Below the pieces are notes generated by a model. It had not been told where the DNA came from. It saw only the letters and a program-made list of their open reading frames with translations, and did not search any database. Source: Lignipirellula cremea (lineage in GTDB: Bacteria > Planctomycetota > Planctomycetia > Pirellulales > Pirellulaceae). Taken from it: a stretch of 64,000 nucleotides of DNA. Every line of letters starts with the position of its first letter. Position 1 is the stretch's first letter. Position numbers and translations under genes: made by a program. Location of the stretch: positions 1,903,001 to 1,967,000 of the forward strand of contig NZ_CP036433.1 of assembly GCF_007751035.1 (NCBI RefSeq). Reading direction: 5' to 3'. Of this stretch, positions 9,887-18,490 are shown piece after piece.

Positions 9887-9946
9887 GGGAGGGATCCTGC
9901 CGCCTGGGCGCCGAAAAGGGGAATCGGTCTGCAGCAGTTTCAGGGC

Positions 9947-10360
9947 TTACTCGCTGGGGTCGAACTTGCCGAACCTCCACTCTACCCGATCTCCTGCTGC
10001 GAGCGGGCAGATGGCATAGCTCACCGAACCCGCCTTGTCATTCACGCGGTATGTCCAGTTGGCGCCAAAGACTCCTTCGTTTTTGACGCCGTTGATGGCG
10101 GTCAGAAAGGCCGTTTCGCCCGATCCCTGGTGCTCAAAAGGCACGCCCTGGTCGCTCTTGGCGATGAGCTGCAGGGCCGACTGGACCGTCATTTTATCGC
10201 TCCAGACAACCGTATAACCTTTGGTGGTATCGGCGTCGAAGACAAACGCCACATGGATCGTTTCCGCGGCGACCGCCGGTCGCGCGAGCCAGGGGGCAAT
10301 CTCCTGGGCCGTCAGCGGCAGCAGCAGGCTGGCGAGGATCAGCGGAACAAAACGTATCAC
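9947..10360 (-). CDS. Exported DUF4430-like (transcobalamin C-terminal-like) protein
   Basis: 137 aa with a signal peptide (IRFVPLILASLLLPLTA). The body matches the DUF4430 pattern: an early MTVQSALQLIAK helix, a central GVFGANWTYRVNDK strand pair and a terminal LAAGDRVEWRFGKFD. The family is related to the C-terminal ligand-binding domain of transcobalamin and is usually exported; the ligand here is unknown. AAGGAG lies 9 bases before the ATG. It sits between the large membrane-protein gene and the kinase on the same strand. Confidence 0.75.
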   Translation of the reverse strand: MIRFVPLILASLLLPLTAQEIAPWLARPAVAAETIHVAFVFDADTTKGYTVVWSDKMTVQSALQLIAKSDQGVPFEHQGSGETAFLTAINGVKNEGVFGANWTYRVNDKAGSVSYAICPLAAGDRVEWRFGKFDPSE

Positions 10361-10544
10361 CTTGGACTCCTTGGGGGAGGATTTTCAAGAACCGGGAAAG
10401 GTCGCGGAGCAAGCCCGCGTTGGGGGACGACTGATACCTTGGGGACGCCCGTTGCCTGCAGCTTATTGTAGCGTGGCCGAGGGATTTCCGCCGGAGGAAG
10501 GCGCCGCTTTTCCGCCGGCGCCTGGACACGATTTTATCACGGTT

Positions 10545-12809
10545 TTACCAGGAACCGGTAATTACGTGCAGGCTGAGCACCTGTCGCGGCGAGCGGGCGC
10601 CCAGCGGGGCGTCGGGCGTGTCGTCGACGATGGCCCAGTAGGTCGCCGGGGCCAGTTCCGCGGGATCGGAAGTGTTCCAGATCCCCAGGCCCCGCTCTAA
10701 CACACTGGTCTCAAAACTGGCAGGCGGAAATTCGTCGTCGATATTCGAATAGCGGCGATAGTAGTAGTTGCGTGAACGGCCCATCTGCACTTGCTGCTGG
10801 CGGGGCTCCACAAGCTTGAGTAGCTTCTGGAATTCCACCTGGGCCAGGGGCGCGGTGGTGGAGGTCAACGCGACCATATCGCCGTCGGCGGTGTTTTCGC
10901 CCTGCCAGTAAGCGCCCCGTTTGTCGCGGAGGAGGAGTTTGCGGATGCGCGCGCCCAGCCGATTTTTCGTGTCCGGGGCCGATTTTGGATCGCGATGGGG
11001 GACGACCTCCAGGGCGTGCTCGGTGGGTCGGGCATCCACGACCAGAAATTGGGCCGCATCGCGCGAGGTGATGTAGCCCGAGGCCAGCTTCTGTTGCTGG
11101 TCGGTCCAGAGCAAGCTGCGTTTCCGGGAGTCGTTCTGGTCGTACGATTGCGTAAACGGATTGGCGATCGGATAAACGGCCGCGGTGGCCGGATATGTCA
11201 AACCGCCCGACGGAGCCAGGGAGGCGTAATAGGTTTGCCGCGACCAGCTGACCGCCTGGCTTCGCTGTTGATCAATGTGGGTCAGGCTGCGGACCCGCGC
11301 ACGCATCCCAATGCCATCGGTCAGCAGGGCGAAACCAATAAGGCCGACCGTCACCAGGACCGCGGCCGCCGGCACGGTGACCAGCGACAGGTAAGGACGC
11401 TTGAGGCGACGCACCAGGAAAAAATTGAGCGGCCCCACGGCAATAACAAACACGGTGATTAAACAGGCAAACGAGAGCACCGGAGCTTTGCCAACGCCCG
11501 GGATCAGCAGGTTGCCAAAAAAGGAGTTGGCCTTGATTTGCGATTGCCCGTGGCGACTTCGCCACATCCAGTAGTCGCTTCCCAGCGAGTTGAATAGCCA
11601 ACCCCGGACGGCAGGCGGGAGATTAAAGGGGTCGTCCGAGGCGATCGCGATCACGGCGCCTTGCTGGAGACGGCGGAGCCGGAAGGGCAGCGCCTCGGGC
11701 AGCGGGGAGATCGCCGCCCTGGCCGAAATGATCTCGCTGACCTCTACCTGCTCCCCCTGAGAATTGTACCGCGGCATGAAGTCGGAATACTTGAGGGTGG
11801 TCGGTTTGAGCGCGTCGACCTGACTGCGATAAAGGGTTGGGTCGGGGTCTTTCCAGGTGTTTTCCTGCGGGGGATCGTAGCCCAGGCTCAGGTCGATCTC
11901 CGACAAAGCGGCGAAATCGTCGCCTACGCCGTAAATCATCAGGGTTTGTCCGGCGGAGACCCAGCGGCAAATGGCGTCCCACTTTTCGGGATACTGTTCC
12001 TGCAGCAGTCGGGTGTCGGCCAGGGAAATAAAGATCATGTCCAGCGTGGTGTAACCCAGCCATTCCGACGGCAGCTCTGCCATCGGCAGCAGATGGTATT
12101 TTTTGGCGCTTTCGATATCCGTCAGAATACTCCGGTTGTTCGAGCGGATCGCTTGCGAGGTGCGGTACATGTTGCCGTAAGGAAAGAAAGCGGCCACATT
12201 CCGGAAATTGGGCAGCGTGTGTTCGTACGGAAAGCCTTCAGGCCAGGCGCCCGAACTGATCCATTGGGTCCGCACGGCCCGTTCCGGGGTGCGGGAGTCG
12301 ATGAACAGGACCGAAGGGCTGACCTCGGTGTAGTTGTCGTCGTATTCCGACATGGCGCCGCTGATATCGTGCGCGCAGAGTTGCTCCAGACGCCGGCTGC
12401 CCTCAGTGACTTCCAGCTGCAGCCCGTCGTGCCACTGACGATACTGGGGGACAAGAATGTCAGTGACGACCTCGCTGGAACCTGCCGGCAGAAACAGATT
12501 CTGCGACACGCTTTGCGCGTTCTGATACCGCGAGCAGACCAGACGGACGGTGACCTTGCGGTCTTTTTTGGACGGACCCGGCGGATAGTTCAACAGTTTG
12601 ACGCGGATGGGCCGGTAGCCGTTCCCTTCGACCCAGCGCGTGTCGACCTCTAATCGAAGCTTGTGCAAGATGCGCGTGGAATTGGGAAAGACATGCAAAC
12701 TGCCCCCAGCCGCCAAAACGGAGGAAGCACAAAGGCTGGCTCCGATGGCCGCGGCTATCGCGCAGGCCGTGAAACGGGCCCAGAACAAACGGCGAACAGA
12801 AGGCGACAC
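10545..12809 (-). CDS. Large exported/membrane protein of unknown function
   Basis: 754 aa from a GTG at 12809; AGGAGTAA, which overlaps the upstream stop codon, supplies the ribosome site. A signal peptide is followed by a beta-rich domain (residues 35-150), a Rossmann/GATase-like region with DMIFISLADTRLL and ICRWVSAGQTLMIYG, and two adjacent membrane helices near residues 440-490 joined by VGPLNFFLVRRLKRP. The VGPLN-x4-RRL junction recurs in uncharacterised bacterial proteins with the same layout. A C-terminal periplasmic or cytoplasmic domain follows. Function is unknown. It is translationally coupled to the small gene upstream. Confidence 0.7.
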   Translation of the reverse strand: MSPSVRRLFWARFTACAIAAAIGASLCASSVLAAGGSLHVFPNSTRILHKLRLEVDTRWVEGNGYRPIRVKLLNYPPGPSKKDRKVTVRLVCSRYQNAQSVSQNLFLPAGSSEVVTDILVPQYRQWHDGLQLEVTEGSRRLEQLCAHDISGAMSEYDDNYTEVSPSVLFIDSRTPERAVRTQWISSGAWPEGFPYEHTLPNFRNVAAFFPYGNMYRTSQAIRSNNRSILTDIESAKKYHLLPMAELPSEWLGYTTLDMIFISLADTRLLQEQYPEKWDAICRWVSAGQTLMIYGVGDDFAALSEIDLSLGYDPPQENTWKDPDPTLYRSQVDALKPTTLKYSDFMPRYNSQGEQVEVSEIISARAAISPLPEALPFRLRRLQQGAVIAIASDDPFNLPPAVRGWLFNSLGSDYWMWRSRHGQSQIKANSFFGNLLIPGVGKAPVLSFACLITVFVIAVGPLNFFLVRRLKRPYLSLVTVPAAAVLVTVGLIGFALLTDGIGMRARVRSLTHIDQQRSQAVSWSRQTYYASLAPSGGLTYPATAAVYPIANPFTQSYDQNDSRKRSLLWTDQQQKLASGYITSRDAAQFLVVDARPTEHALEVVPHRDPKSAPDTKNRLGARIRKLLLRDKRGAYWQGENTADGDMVALTSTTAPLAQVEFQKLLKLVEPRQQQVQMGRSRNYYYRRYSNIDDEFPPASFETSVLERGLGIWNTSDPAELAPATYWAIVDDTPDAPLGARSPRQVLSLHVITGSW

Positions 12810-12812
12810 GGC

Positions 12813-13094
12813 TTACTCCTGGGGCGCCGAGGGACCACGCGGGACCGACGACGGGCGAAACGGCGAACCGACTCGCGGGCCTGGCTGCACCAGCTTGCAC
12901 AAGGTCCACCAGAGACTCGCCAGGGCAAACGCCCCGACATAAAGCAGGGGCGCCATCGCCACCATGAACACACAACAGGTAATCGCAATCGCCCAGTCCA
13001 CCCCCTGGTACGCCATCGAAAAAACGACCGAGAGCAGACTGAAAACGGTTACCAGCAGTATTAATGCTTTCAGCGAGAAACGAGGAAGAATCAT
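12813..13094 (-). CDS. Small membrane protein, function unknown
   Basis: 93 aa from the ATG at 13094, which has GGGAA five bases upstream; an ATG two codons earlier is also possible, while the longer frame to 13337 reads through non-coding-like sequence. Two strong hydrophobic segments (LKALILLVTVFSLLSVVF and AIAITCCVFMVAMAPLLYVG) continue into a third. The stop is 3 bp before the GTG of the 754-aa protein, so both are probably made from one mRNA. No family recognised. Confidence 0.6.
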   Translation of the reverse strand: MILPRFSLKALILLVTVFSLLSVVFSMAYQGVDWAIAITCCVFMVAMAPLLYVGAFALASLWWTLCKLVQPGPRVGSPFRPSSVPRGPSAPQE

Positions 13095-13254
13095 GGCCAT
13101 TCCCGCACGCCTGAAAAACTCACCCAGCCCCGCACGGTCGTGCGAAGTAAACGCCCTGGGGCCCATTGTGGGGATCATTGTCGCAGAGTCAAACACGATT
13201 GCAAGCCTGCAGGCAGGCCGCCCGACGCTGCATTTGGCCGACCGGCCTGGACGC

Positions 13255-14067
13255 CTATTCGTCGTCCTCTTCCAGCAGGTCTTCGGCGTATCCTGGCGGG
13301 AAGGGATTCCACAACTCCTGATCGCGTTCGTGTTCATGGTCCGGTAGGGCCGGACGATTCGGTGGGTGGCGCCGGTGGTTCTTGGATCCGGGATGGGGCG
13401 ACGTTTGCGGCCTTGATGGCGACTTGCCGCCGGTCCGGCTCTTGTCTCGCGGGCCGGCTGGGTCTTGAGCCGGCTTGCCTTGAGCCGGCTTGCCTTGCGG
13501 GGGTGCGGGCGATTTGTCCCAGCGGCTGGCCGGTTCGGGGGCGGGTTCCAGGGCCGGCGTTTCCGGGCCGGGCGTCATCTCCACGCCGAACTCCTGCAGC
13601 CAGGCGGCCACTTCGTCGGGCGTCAAGGGACCGCGAGGTTTGGCGGAGACGGGGGCGGTCAGCCGCGGCTGGGGGCGTTCCAGGCTGTCGAACCAGACCT
13701 CGCTGTCGACAGCCGTGGCGTTGCGGCGCGTCGCCGCGGTCTGCAGACGATGGTCGCTGGATACGACGACCAGTTTCTTCGGGGTCGAATGCCGTTGGAT
13801 CAACTCTTCGATCAGGTCGTCGGCCTCTTCGTAGCCCACGGCAAACAGCACGGCCATGCCACGGTGCGTGTAGGTGTTGTCGACGCCCGGCGGCGGCGAT
13901 TTCGCATCGAACACCACCGTGACCGCGCCCGCCAGGTCAGGCGGCAAAGCGTCGGCCAGGCGATTCAGCAAACGATTCCGGGAGCGGTGCAGCGTGCGCG
14001 CATTGCGGCCTTCGTAAGGAATGCCAAACACGTACATCAGGTTGTAACCGTCGATAAGGATCGACAC
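13255..14067 (-). CDS. NYN/YacP-type PIN-like nuclease
   Basis: 270 aa starting at the GTG at 14067 (ILIDGYNLMYVFG follows), with GGGAGG 5 bases upstream; the ATG far upstream at 14364 adds non-conserved sequence. Residues 1-140 form a NYN domain of the YacP class: the D-G-Y-N motif, VVFDAK, EEADDLIEELI and VVVSSDHRLQTAA carry the acidic residues of a PIN-like metal site. Relatives are RNA endonucleases, in some bacteria acting at the ribosome. The C-terminal half is a Pro/Lys-rich linker with a short QGKPA tandem, ending acidic. It is divergent from the DUF1501 gene at 14382. Confidence 0.8.
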   Translation of the reverse strand: MSILIDGYNLMYVFGIPYEGRNARTLHRSRNRLLNRLADALPPDLAGAVTVVFDAKSPPPGVDNTYTHRGMAVLFAVGYEEADDLIEELIQRHSTPKKLVVVSSDHRLQTAATRRNATAVDSEVWFDSLERPQPRLTAPVSAKPRGPLTPDEVAAWLQEFGVEMTPGPETPALEPAPEPASRWDKSPAPPQGKPAQGKPAQDPAGPRDKSRTGGKSPSRPQTSPHPGSKNHRRHPPNRPALPDHEHERDQELWNPFPPGYAEDLLEEDDE

Positions 14068-14381
14068 GACGCCTCCCAGGCCAGCGGGCGAGCCGCTTGC
14101 CCGGCCCCGTGGGAAATTATGGCGTTTGTGAAGGCAGAAAGAAACTGTAGCCGCCGTCAGGAATCGCCGCTGGGGGCAGCCGGAAGGAAAAAAGATGGCC
14201 CGGAATAAAGAGGAAAAACAACGTAGCGGTAGCTCTGGCTGTCCCACTGTCCGCCGCCGGTGGGGACTTTTTTCACAATCTGCAGGAAAAAATTTGATTC
14301 GCTGTGGCAAATCCTTTAGACTCCTTCCAATCAGTGGTTCCTTATGTGTTCCCTGCAATCCCATTCTGACGGAGCTTTTCG

Positions 14382-15686
14382 ATGTTGAGTTTCCCTATGA
14401 ACCGGCGCAGTCGCGACTGCGATGGATCGACACGACGAGACTTTCTTAAGGTTGGAGCTCTGGGACTAGGCGCCCTGAGCCTGCCCGAGTTGCTCCGCGC
14501 CAGGGCCCAGGCGGCAGCCGCCGGCCAGAGCGTAAAAAACACTTCGGTGATCTGGCTGTGGTTGTCAGGCGGTCCCACGCATGTCGAAACCTTTGACCCC
14601 AAAATGACGGCCCCGTCAGAGTATCGCAGCACCACCGGTGAAGTCGCCACGCCGATCCCGGGCGTCACCCTGGGCGGCACCTTCCCGGAAATGGCGAAGG
14701 TCGCCGACAAAATGGCGTTTGTGCGATCGTTCGCCCACACCAACAGCGGCCACGGCGGCGGCACGCATTATGTCATGACCGGGTACGATGATCGCAGTAT
14801 CGACAACGGCGGCCTGCCCAGTCGGCCTTCGATCGGTTCGATCTTGTCCCGCAGCCGGGGCGCCAACAATCCCGAGACCGGCATGCCGACCTATGTCCGC
14901 ATGAACGGCATCGGCGCTGACGGCCCGGCCTTCCTGGGCGCCGCGTTCAGCCCCTTTGATCCGGGCGGCCAGGCTCGCCGCAACATGTCGCTGGTCGTCG
15001 ATCGCACGCGCCTGGACGATCGCCGCAGTCTGCTGGCCGGGATCGATTCGGCCAACCGCGAAGCCGATCGCAGCCGTTTGATGGAAGGGCTCGACGACTT
15101 CGAAAAGCAGGCGTTCAACCTGGTGCTCAGCCGCTCGCAGCAGGCGTTCGATCTGAAATACGAAGACCCTCGCACCGTGGATCGTTATGGACCCGGCCTG
15201 GGACAGCAGTTGCTGACCGCCCGTCGTCTTTGCGAAGCGGGCTGCGGTTTTGTGACGGTCAACTATGGCGGCTGGGACATGCATGGTCAGATCGCCAACG
15301 CCATGAATACCCGGGCCCCGCAGTTGGATCACGCGGTCGCCGCCCTGGTGGAAGATATGTCGCAAAGCGGCCTGGATGAGAACGTGCTGCTGGTGATCAG
15401 CGGCGAGTTTGGTCGTACGCCCAAAGTCAACGGCAACATGGGCCGCGATCACTGGGCTCCGCTCAGTACGCTGGCGCTGGCCGGCGGCGGATTGAAGATG
15501 GGTCAGGTCGTCGGCGAGTCGGCCGCCAAGCTCGATGTGCCCAAGAGCACGCCGATCGGTCCGCAAGACCTGATGGCGACTGTGTTCGATGTGCTGGGAC
15601 TGGATCGCCGGGCCCAGTTTATCAACCAGGCCGGACGTCCCGTTTATATGGTGGAAGACGGTCGTCCGATCGAAGAGCTCGTCTAA
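14382..15686 (+). CDS. DUF1501 Tat-exported protein, first gene of the secreted cluster
   Basis: 434 aa. The Tat signal STRRDFLKVGALGLGALSL is at residues 16-34. DUF1501 hallmarks are IWLWLSGGPTHVETFDPK, FAHTNSGHGGGTHYVMTGY, YGGWDMHG, VISGEFGRTPKVN, and MGRDHWAPLSTLALAGGG. It is followed by the Big2-DUF1549-DUF1553 gene after 224 bp, the reverse of the order at 3.6-7.5 kb. Family function is not known; it is probably periplasmic or surface-located. Confidence 0.92.
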   Translation: MLSFPMNRRSRDCDGSTRRDFLKVGALGLGALSLPELLRARAQAAAAGQSVKNTSVIWLWLSGGPTHVETFDPKMTAPSEYRSTTGEVATPIPGVTLGGTFPEMAKVADKMAFVRSFAHTNSGHGGGTHYVMTGYDDRSIDNGGLPSRPSIGSILSRSRGANNPETGMPTYVRMNGIGADGPAFLGAAFSPFDPGGQARRNMSLVVDRTRLDDRRSLLAGIDSANREADRSRLMEGLDDFEKQAFNLVLSRSQQAFDLKYEDPRTVDRYGPGLGQQLLTARRLCEAGCGFVTVNYGGWDMHGQIANAMNTRAPQLDHAVAALVEDMSQSGLDENVLLVISGEFGRTPKVNGNMGRDHWAPLSTLALAGGGLKMGQVVGESAAKLDVPKSTPIGPQDLMATVFDVLGLDRRAQFINQAGRPVYMVEDGRPIEELV

Positions 15687-15910
15687 GACGAACGGGCGGT
15701 TCTCGCTTGCTTTGCGAGACGTCCTGTTTTCACCAGACGCCCGTCACGCGCCGGTTTCCTTCGACGCGGGACGGCTGATGCTTTCCTTGCGGCCGCCCTG
15801 GCCGCCGGGTCGGCGTTGTGCGGGAAGCGTTTTCCCGCAGGCAAACGTCTGGCGAGTTCTCGCTGCGATCGACCACTCCTACCTCAGCTGTCCGCCATGG
15901 AGGCCCTCCG

Positions 15911-18391
15911 ATGAAACGAGTCTCTCAGTTTCTTTTCCTCGCAGGATTACTGGCTGCCGGCTGGGCAGGCGTCCCTGGCGACGCCTCCGGGCAGGTGATC
16001 GACTTTCCGGGCCTCGGCCCGGCAGGCGCCCTGACCAGCGTTGCGTTTGAATCTCCGCTGGTGGAATTGCGCGGTCCTAATGGCCGCGCGCAACTGGTGC
16101 TAACGGGCGCTTACGCCAGCGGTCAGTCCCATGACCAGACCGCCCTGGCGACTTACAGCGTCGCCCCGGCCGGCATCGTAACGGTGGATCCCACCGGCTT
16201 TGTCACCCCAGTCGGCGAAGGGGAGGTGAAGATCACCGCCGTGGCAGGCGGAAAAACGGCCGTCGTTGATTGTCGTGTGTTGGATTTCGACAAGCCGATC
16301 CCGATTAACTTCGCCAACGAAATTACCCCCGTCTTTACCAAGCTTGGTTGTAATGCGGGCGGGTGTCACGGCAAGTCGGGCGGCCAGAACGGCTTCAAGC
16401 TGTCGCTGCTTGGCTTTTATCCGAACGAAGATTACGAGTGGCTGGTGAAAGAGCATCGCGGCCGGCGGATCTTTCCCGGCTCGCCCGAGCACAGCCTGAT
16501 CTTGACCAAGCCGCTGAACAAGCTGCCCCATGGCGGCGGCCGGCGACTGGATGAAGGCTCCTATGAATGGGAGTTGCTCGTCCGCTGGATCGAACAAGGC
16601 ATGCCGTACGGCTCGGCCGACGACGCGGTGGTGGAACGGATCGAAGTCTCGCCGCCCAGCCGCAGCATGAATCGCGATAGCCGCCAGCAGGTCAAAGTGC
16701 TGGCCCACTATTCCGATGGATCGGCTCGCGACGTCACCCGACTCGCCACGTACGAGTCGAACGATACAGAAATGGCCGAATCGACGACCTCCGGCCTGAT
16801 CACCGTGTTTGATCGTCCCGGCGACGTGGCGGTGATGGTCCGTTTCCAGGGCCAGGTCGACGTCTTCCGCGCCAGCATTCCGCTGGGACTGCCGGTGACC
16901 AGCGCTCCGCCCAACAAGAATTTCGTCGACCAGCATGTGTTCAGCAAGCTGACATCGCTGGGGATTCCCCCGTCGCCTGTGTGCGACGATTCGACCTTCA
17001 TCCGCCGGGTCAGCCTCGATATTGCGGGCCGGTTGCCGACCGCAGCGGAAGCTCAGGCGTTTGTCGAGAGCACCAGTCCAAACAAGCGGGACCAGCTGAT
17101 CGATGACCTGCTGGCCAGCCCCGGTTATGGCGACTACTTCGCCAATAAATGGGTGATGGTGCTGCGGAATACGCGAATCGCTGGAAATACGGGCGTTTCT
17201 TTCCGCTTCCATGACTGGGTCCGCCGGGCAATGCAGGAGAACATGCCGTACGACGACTTTGTCCGCAACATTGTGGCGGCCACCGGCGACGTCGACAAAA
17301 ATCCGGCCGCTTCCTGGTACACACAGGTTTCCAACACCACCTCGCAAGTGGAAGACACGGCCCAGCTGTTCCTGGGGCTGCGGGTGCAATGCGCTCGCTG
17401 CCACCATCATCCGTTTGAACGCTGGAGCCAGAACGATTACTACGGGTTCCAGGCGTTTTTCTCGCAGGTCGGCCTGAAGCCGAACAGTCGCGCCCTGGTC
17501 AACGGCTATGTGTCCCACCTGGGCAAGCCGGCAACGGCCCGTAATCCGCGGAACGGACAGGACCTGCAGCCGACCGGTCTGGGCGGCCAGCCGATCGACC
17601 TGCCGGCCTATGAAGACCCGCGGCACGCGCTGGTCGACTGGATGGCGGAGCCCGATAATCCATTCTTCGCCAAGGCGCTCGTCAATCGTTACTGGAAGCA
17701 TTTCTTCGGCCGCGGCATTGTGGATCCCGAAGACGACATGCGAGTGACCAATCCGCCGACCAATCCGGCCCTGCTGGACGCCCTGGCCCAGAGCTTCATC
17801 GCCAGCGACTACGACCTGCGCGAGCTGGTCCGTACGATCTGCCGCTCGAACGCCTATCAGCTCAGTTCCGAACCGACCGAGTACAACGCGACCGACAAGC
17901 TGAACTTTTCCAGCTTCTATCCGCGTCGTTTGAACGCGGAGCCGCTGTATGACGCGATCAACCAGGTGTCGGGCGTGAACGCCGTGTTCGCCGGTCTCCC
18001 GCAAGGCACCCGGGCGGTCGAGTTGCCGGACGCCGGCTTCAACGACTACTTTCTGCTGGTGTTCGGCAAGCCCCAGGCGGAAAGCGCCTGCGAGTGTGAA
18101 CGCAGTCCTGATGCGAATCTGGCCCAGTCGCTGCACCTGTTGAACTCAACCGATATCCAGGCCAAGCTCTCCGCCGGCAACGGCCGCGCCGCCCAGCTGG
18201 CCGCCGATACAGAACGCGACGACGCTGCCAAAATTACCGAACTTTATTATTGGTCTTTCGCCCGCGCTCCCAAGCCGGACGAATTAGAATTGGTCCTGGC
18301 CTATGTCGACCGCAAAGCCAACAAGCGGCAAGCCTACGAAGACATCATGTGGGCCATGTTCAACACCAAAGAATTCCTGTTCAATCGCTAA
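15911..18391 (+). CDS. Big2-DUF1549-DUF1553 exported protein with two haem-type motifs
   Basis: 826 aa from the ATG at 15911, preceded by GGAGG; the frame is open upstream to 15818 but without a ribosome site. After the signal peptide come a Big2-like Ig domain (residues about 35-120), a cytochrome-like segment with CNAGGCHG, a second Big2-like domain, DUF1549 (FIRRVSLDIAGRLPTAAEA, then CARCHHHPFERW), and DUF1553 (KALVNRYWKHFFGRGI). The CxxCH sites predict covalent haem c. It is the partner of the DUF1501 gene upstream. Confidence 0.9.
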   Translation: MKRVSQFLFLAGLLAAGWAGVPGDASGQVIDFPGLGPAGALTSVAFESPLVELRGPNGRAQLVLTGAYASGQSHDQTALATYSVAPAGIVTVDPTGFVTPVGEGEVKITAVAGGKTAVVDCRVLDFDKPIPINFANEITPVFTKLGCNAGGCHGKSGGQNGFKLSLLGFYPNEDYEWLVKEHRGRRIFPGSPEHSLILTKPLNKLPHGGGRRLDEGSYEWELLVRWIEQGMPYGSADDAVVERIEVSPPSRSMNRDSRQQVKVLAHYSDGSARDVTRLATYESNDTEMAESTTSGLITVFDRPGDVAVMVRFQGQVDVFRASIPLGLPVTSAPPNKNFVDQHVFSKLTSLGIPPSPVCDDSTFIRRVSLDIAGRLPTAAEAQAFVESTSPNKRDQLIDDLLASPGYGDYFANKWVMVLRNTRIAGNTGVSFRFHDWVRRAMQENMPYDDFVRNIVAATGDVDKNPAASWYTQVSNTTSQVEDTAQLFLGLRVQCARCHHHPFERWSQNDYYGFQAFFSQVGLKPNSRALVNGYVSHLGKPATARNPRNGQDLQPTGLGGQPIDLPAYEDPRHALVDWMAEPDNPFFAKALVNRYWKHFFGRGIVDPEDDMRVTNPPTNPALLDALAQSFIASDYDLRELVRTICRSNAYQLSSEPTEYNATDKLNFSSFYPRRLNAEPLYDAINQVSGVNAVFAGLPQGTRAVELPDAGFNDYFLLVFGKPQAESACECERSPDANLAQSLHLLNSTDIQAKLSAGNGRAAQLAADTERDDAAKITELYYWSFARAPKPDELELVLAYVDRKANKRQAYEDIMWAMFNTKEFLFNR

Positions 18392-18490
18392 CGGCTAATC
18401 GCAATCAAGGCGGCGGGAAGCTCCCGGATCACCGGACAGATCGGACCGCGCGACCCACGGAGAAATCGCCCGTTACTGGAGGTATCAAGA

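Noticed and set aside
8753-10471. A 572-codon plus-strand frame opposite the kinase and DUF4430 genes
   Set aside because: It spans two well-supported minus-strand genes and their gap and has no recognisable motif.
16100-18136. A 678-codon open frame antisense to the Big2-DUF1549-DUF1553 gene
   Set aside because: It lies wholly opposite a gene with clear domains, has shadow-like composition (Arg, His, Val rich) and no motif; high GC keeps the antisense frame open.
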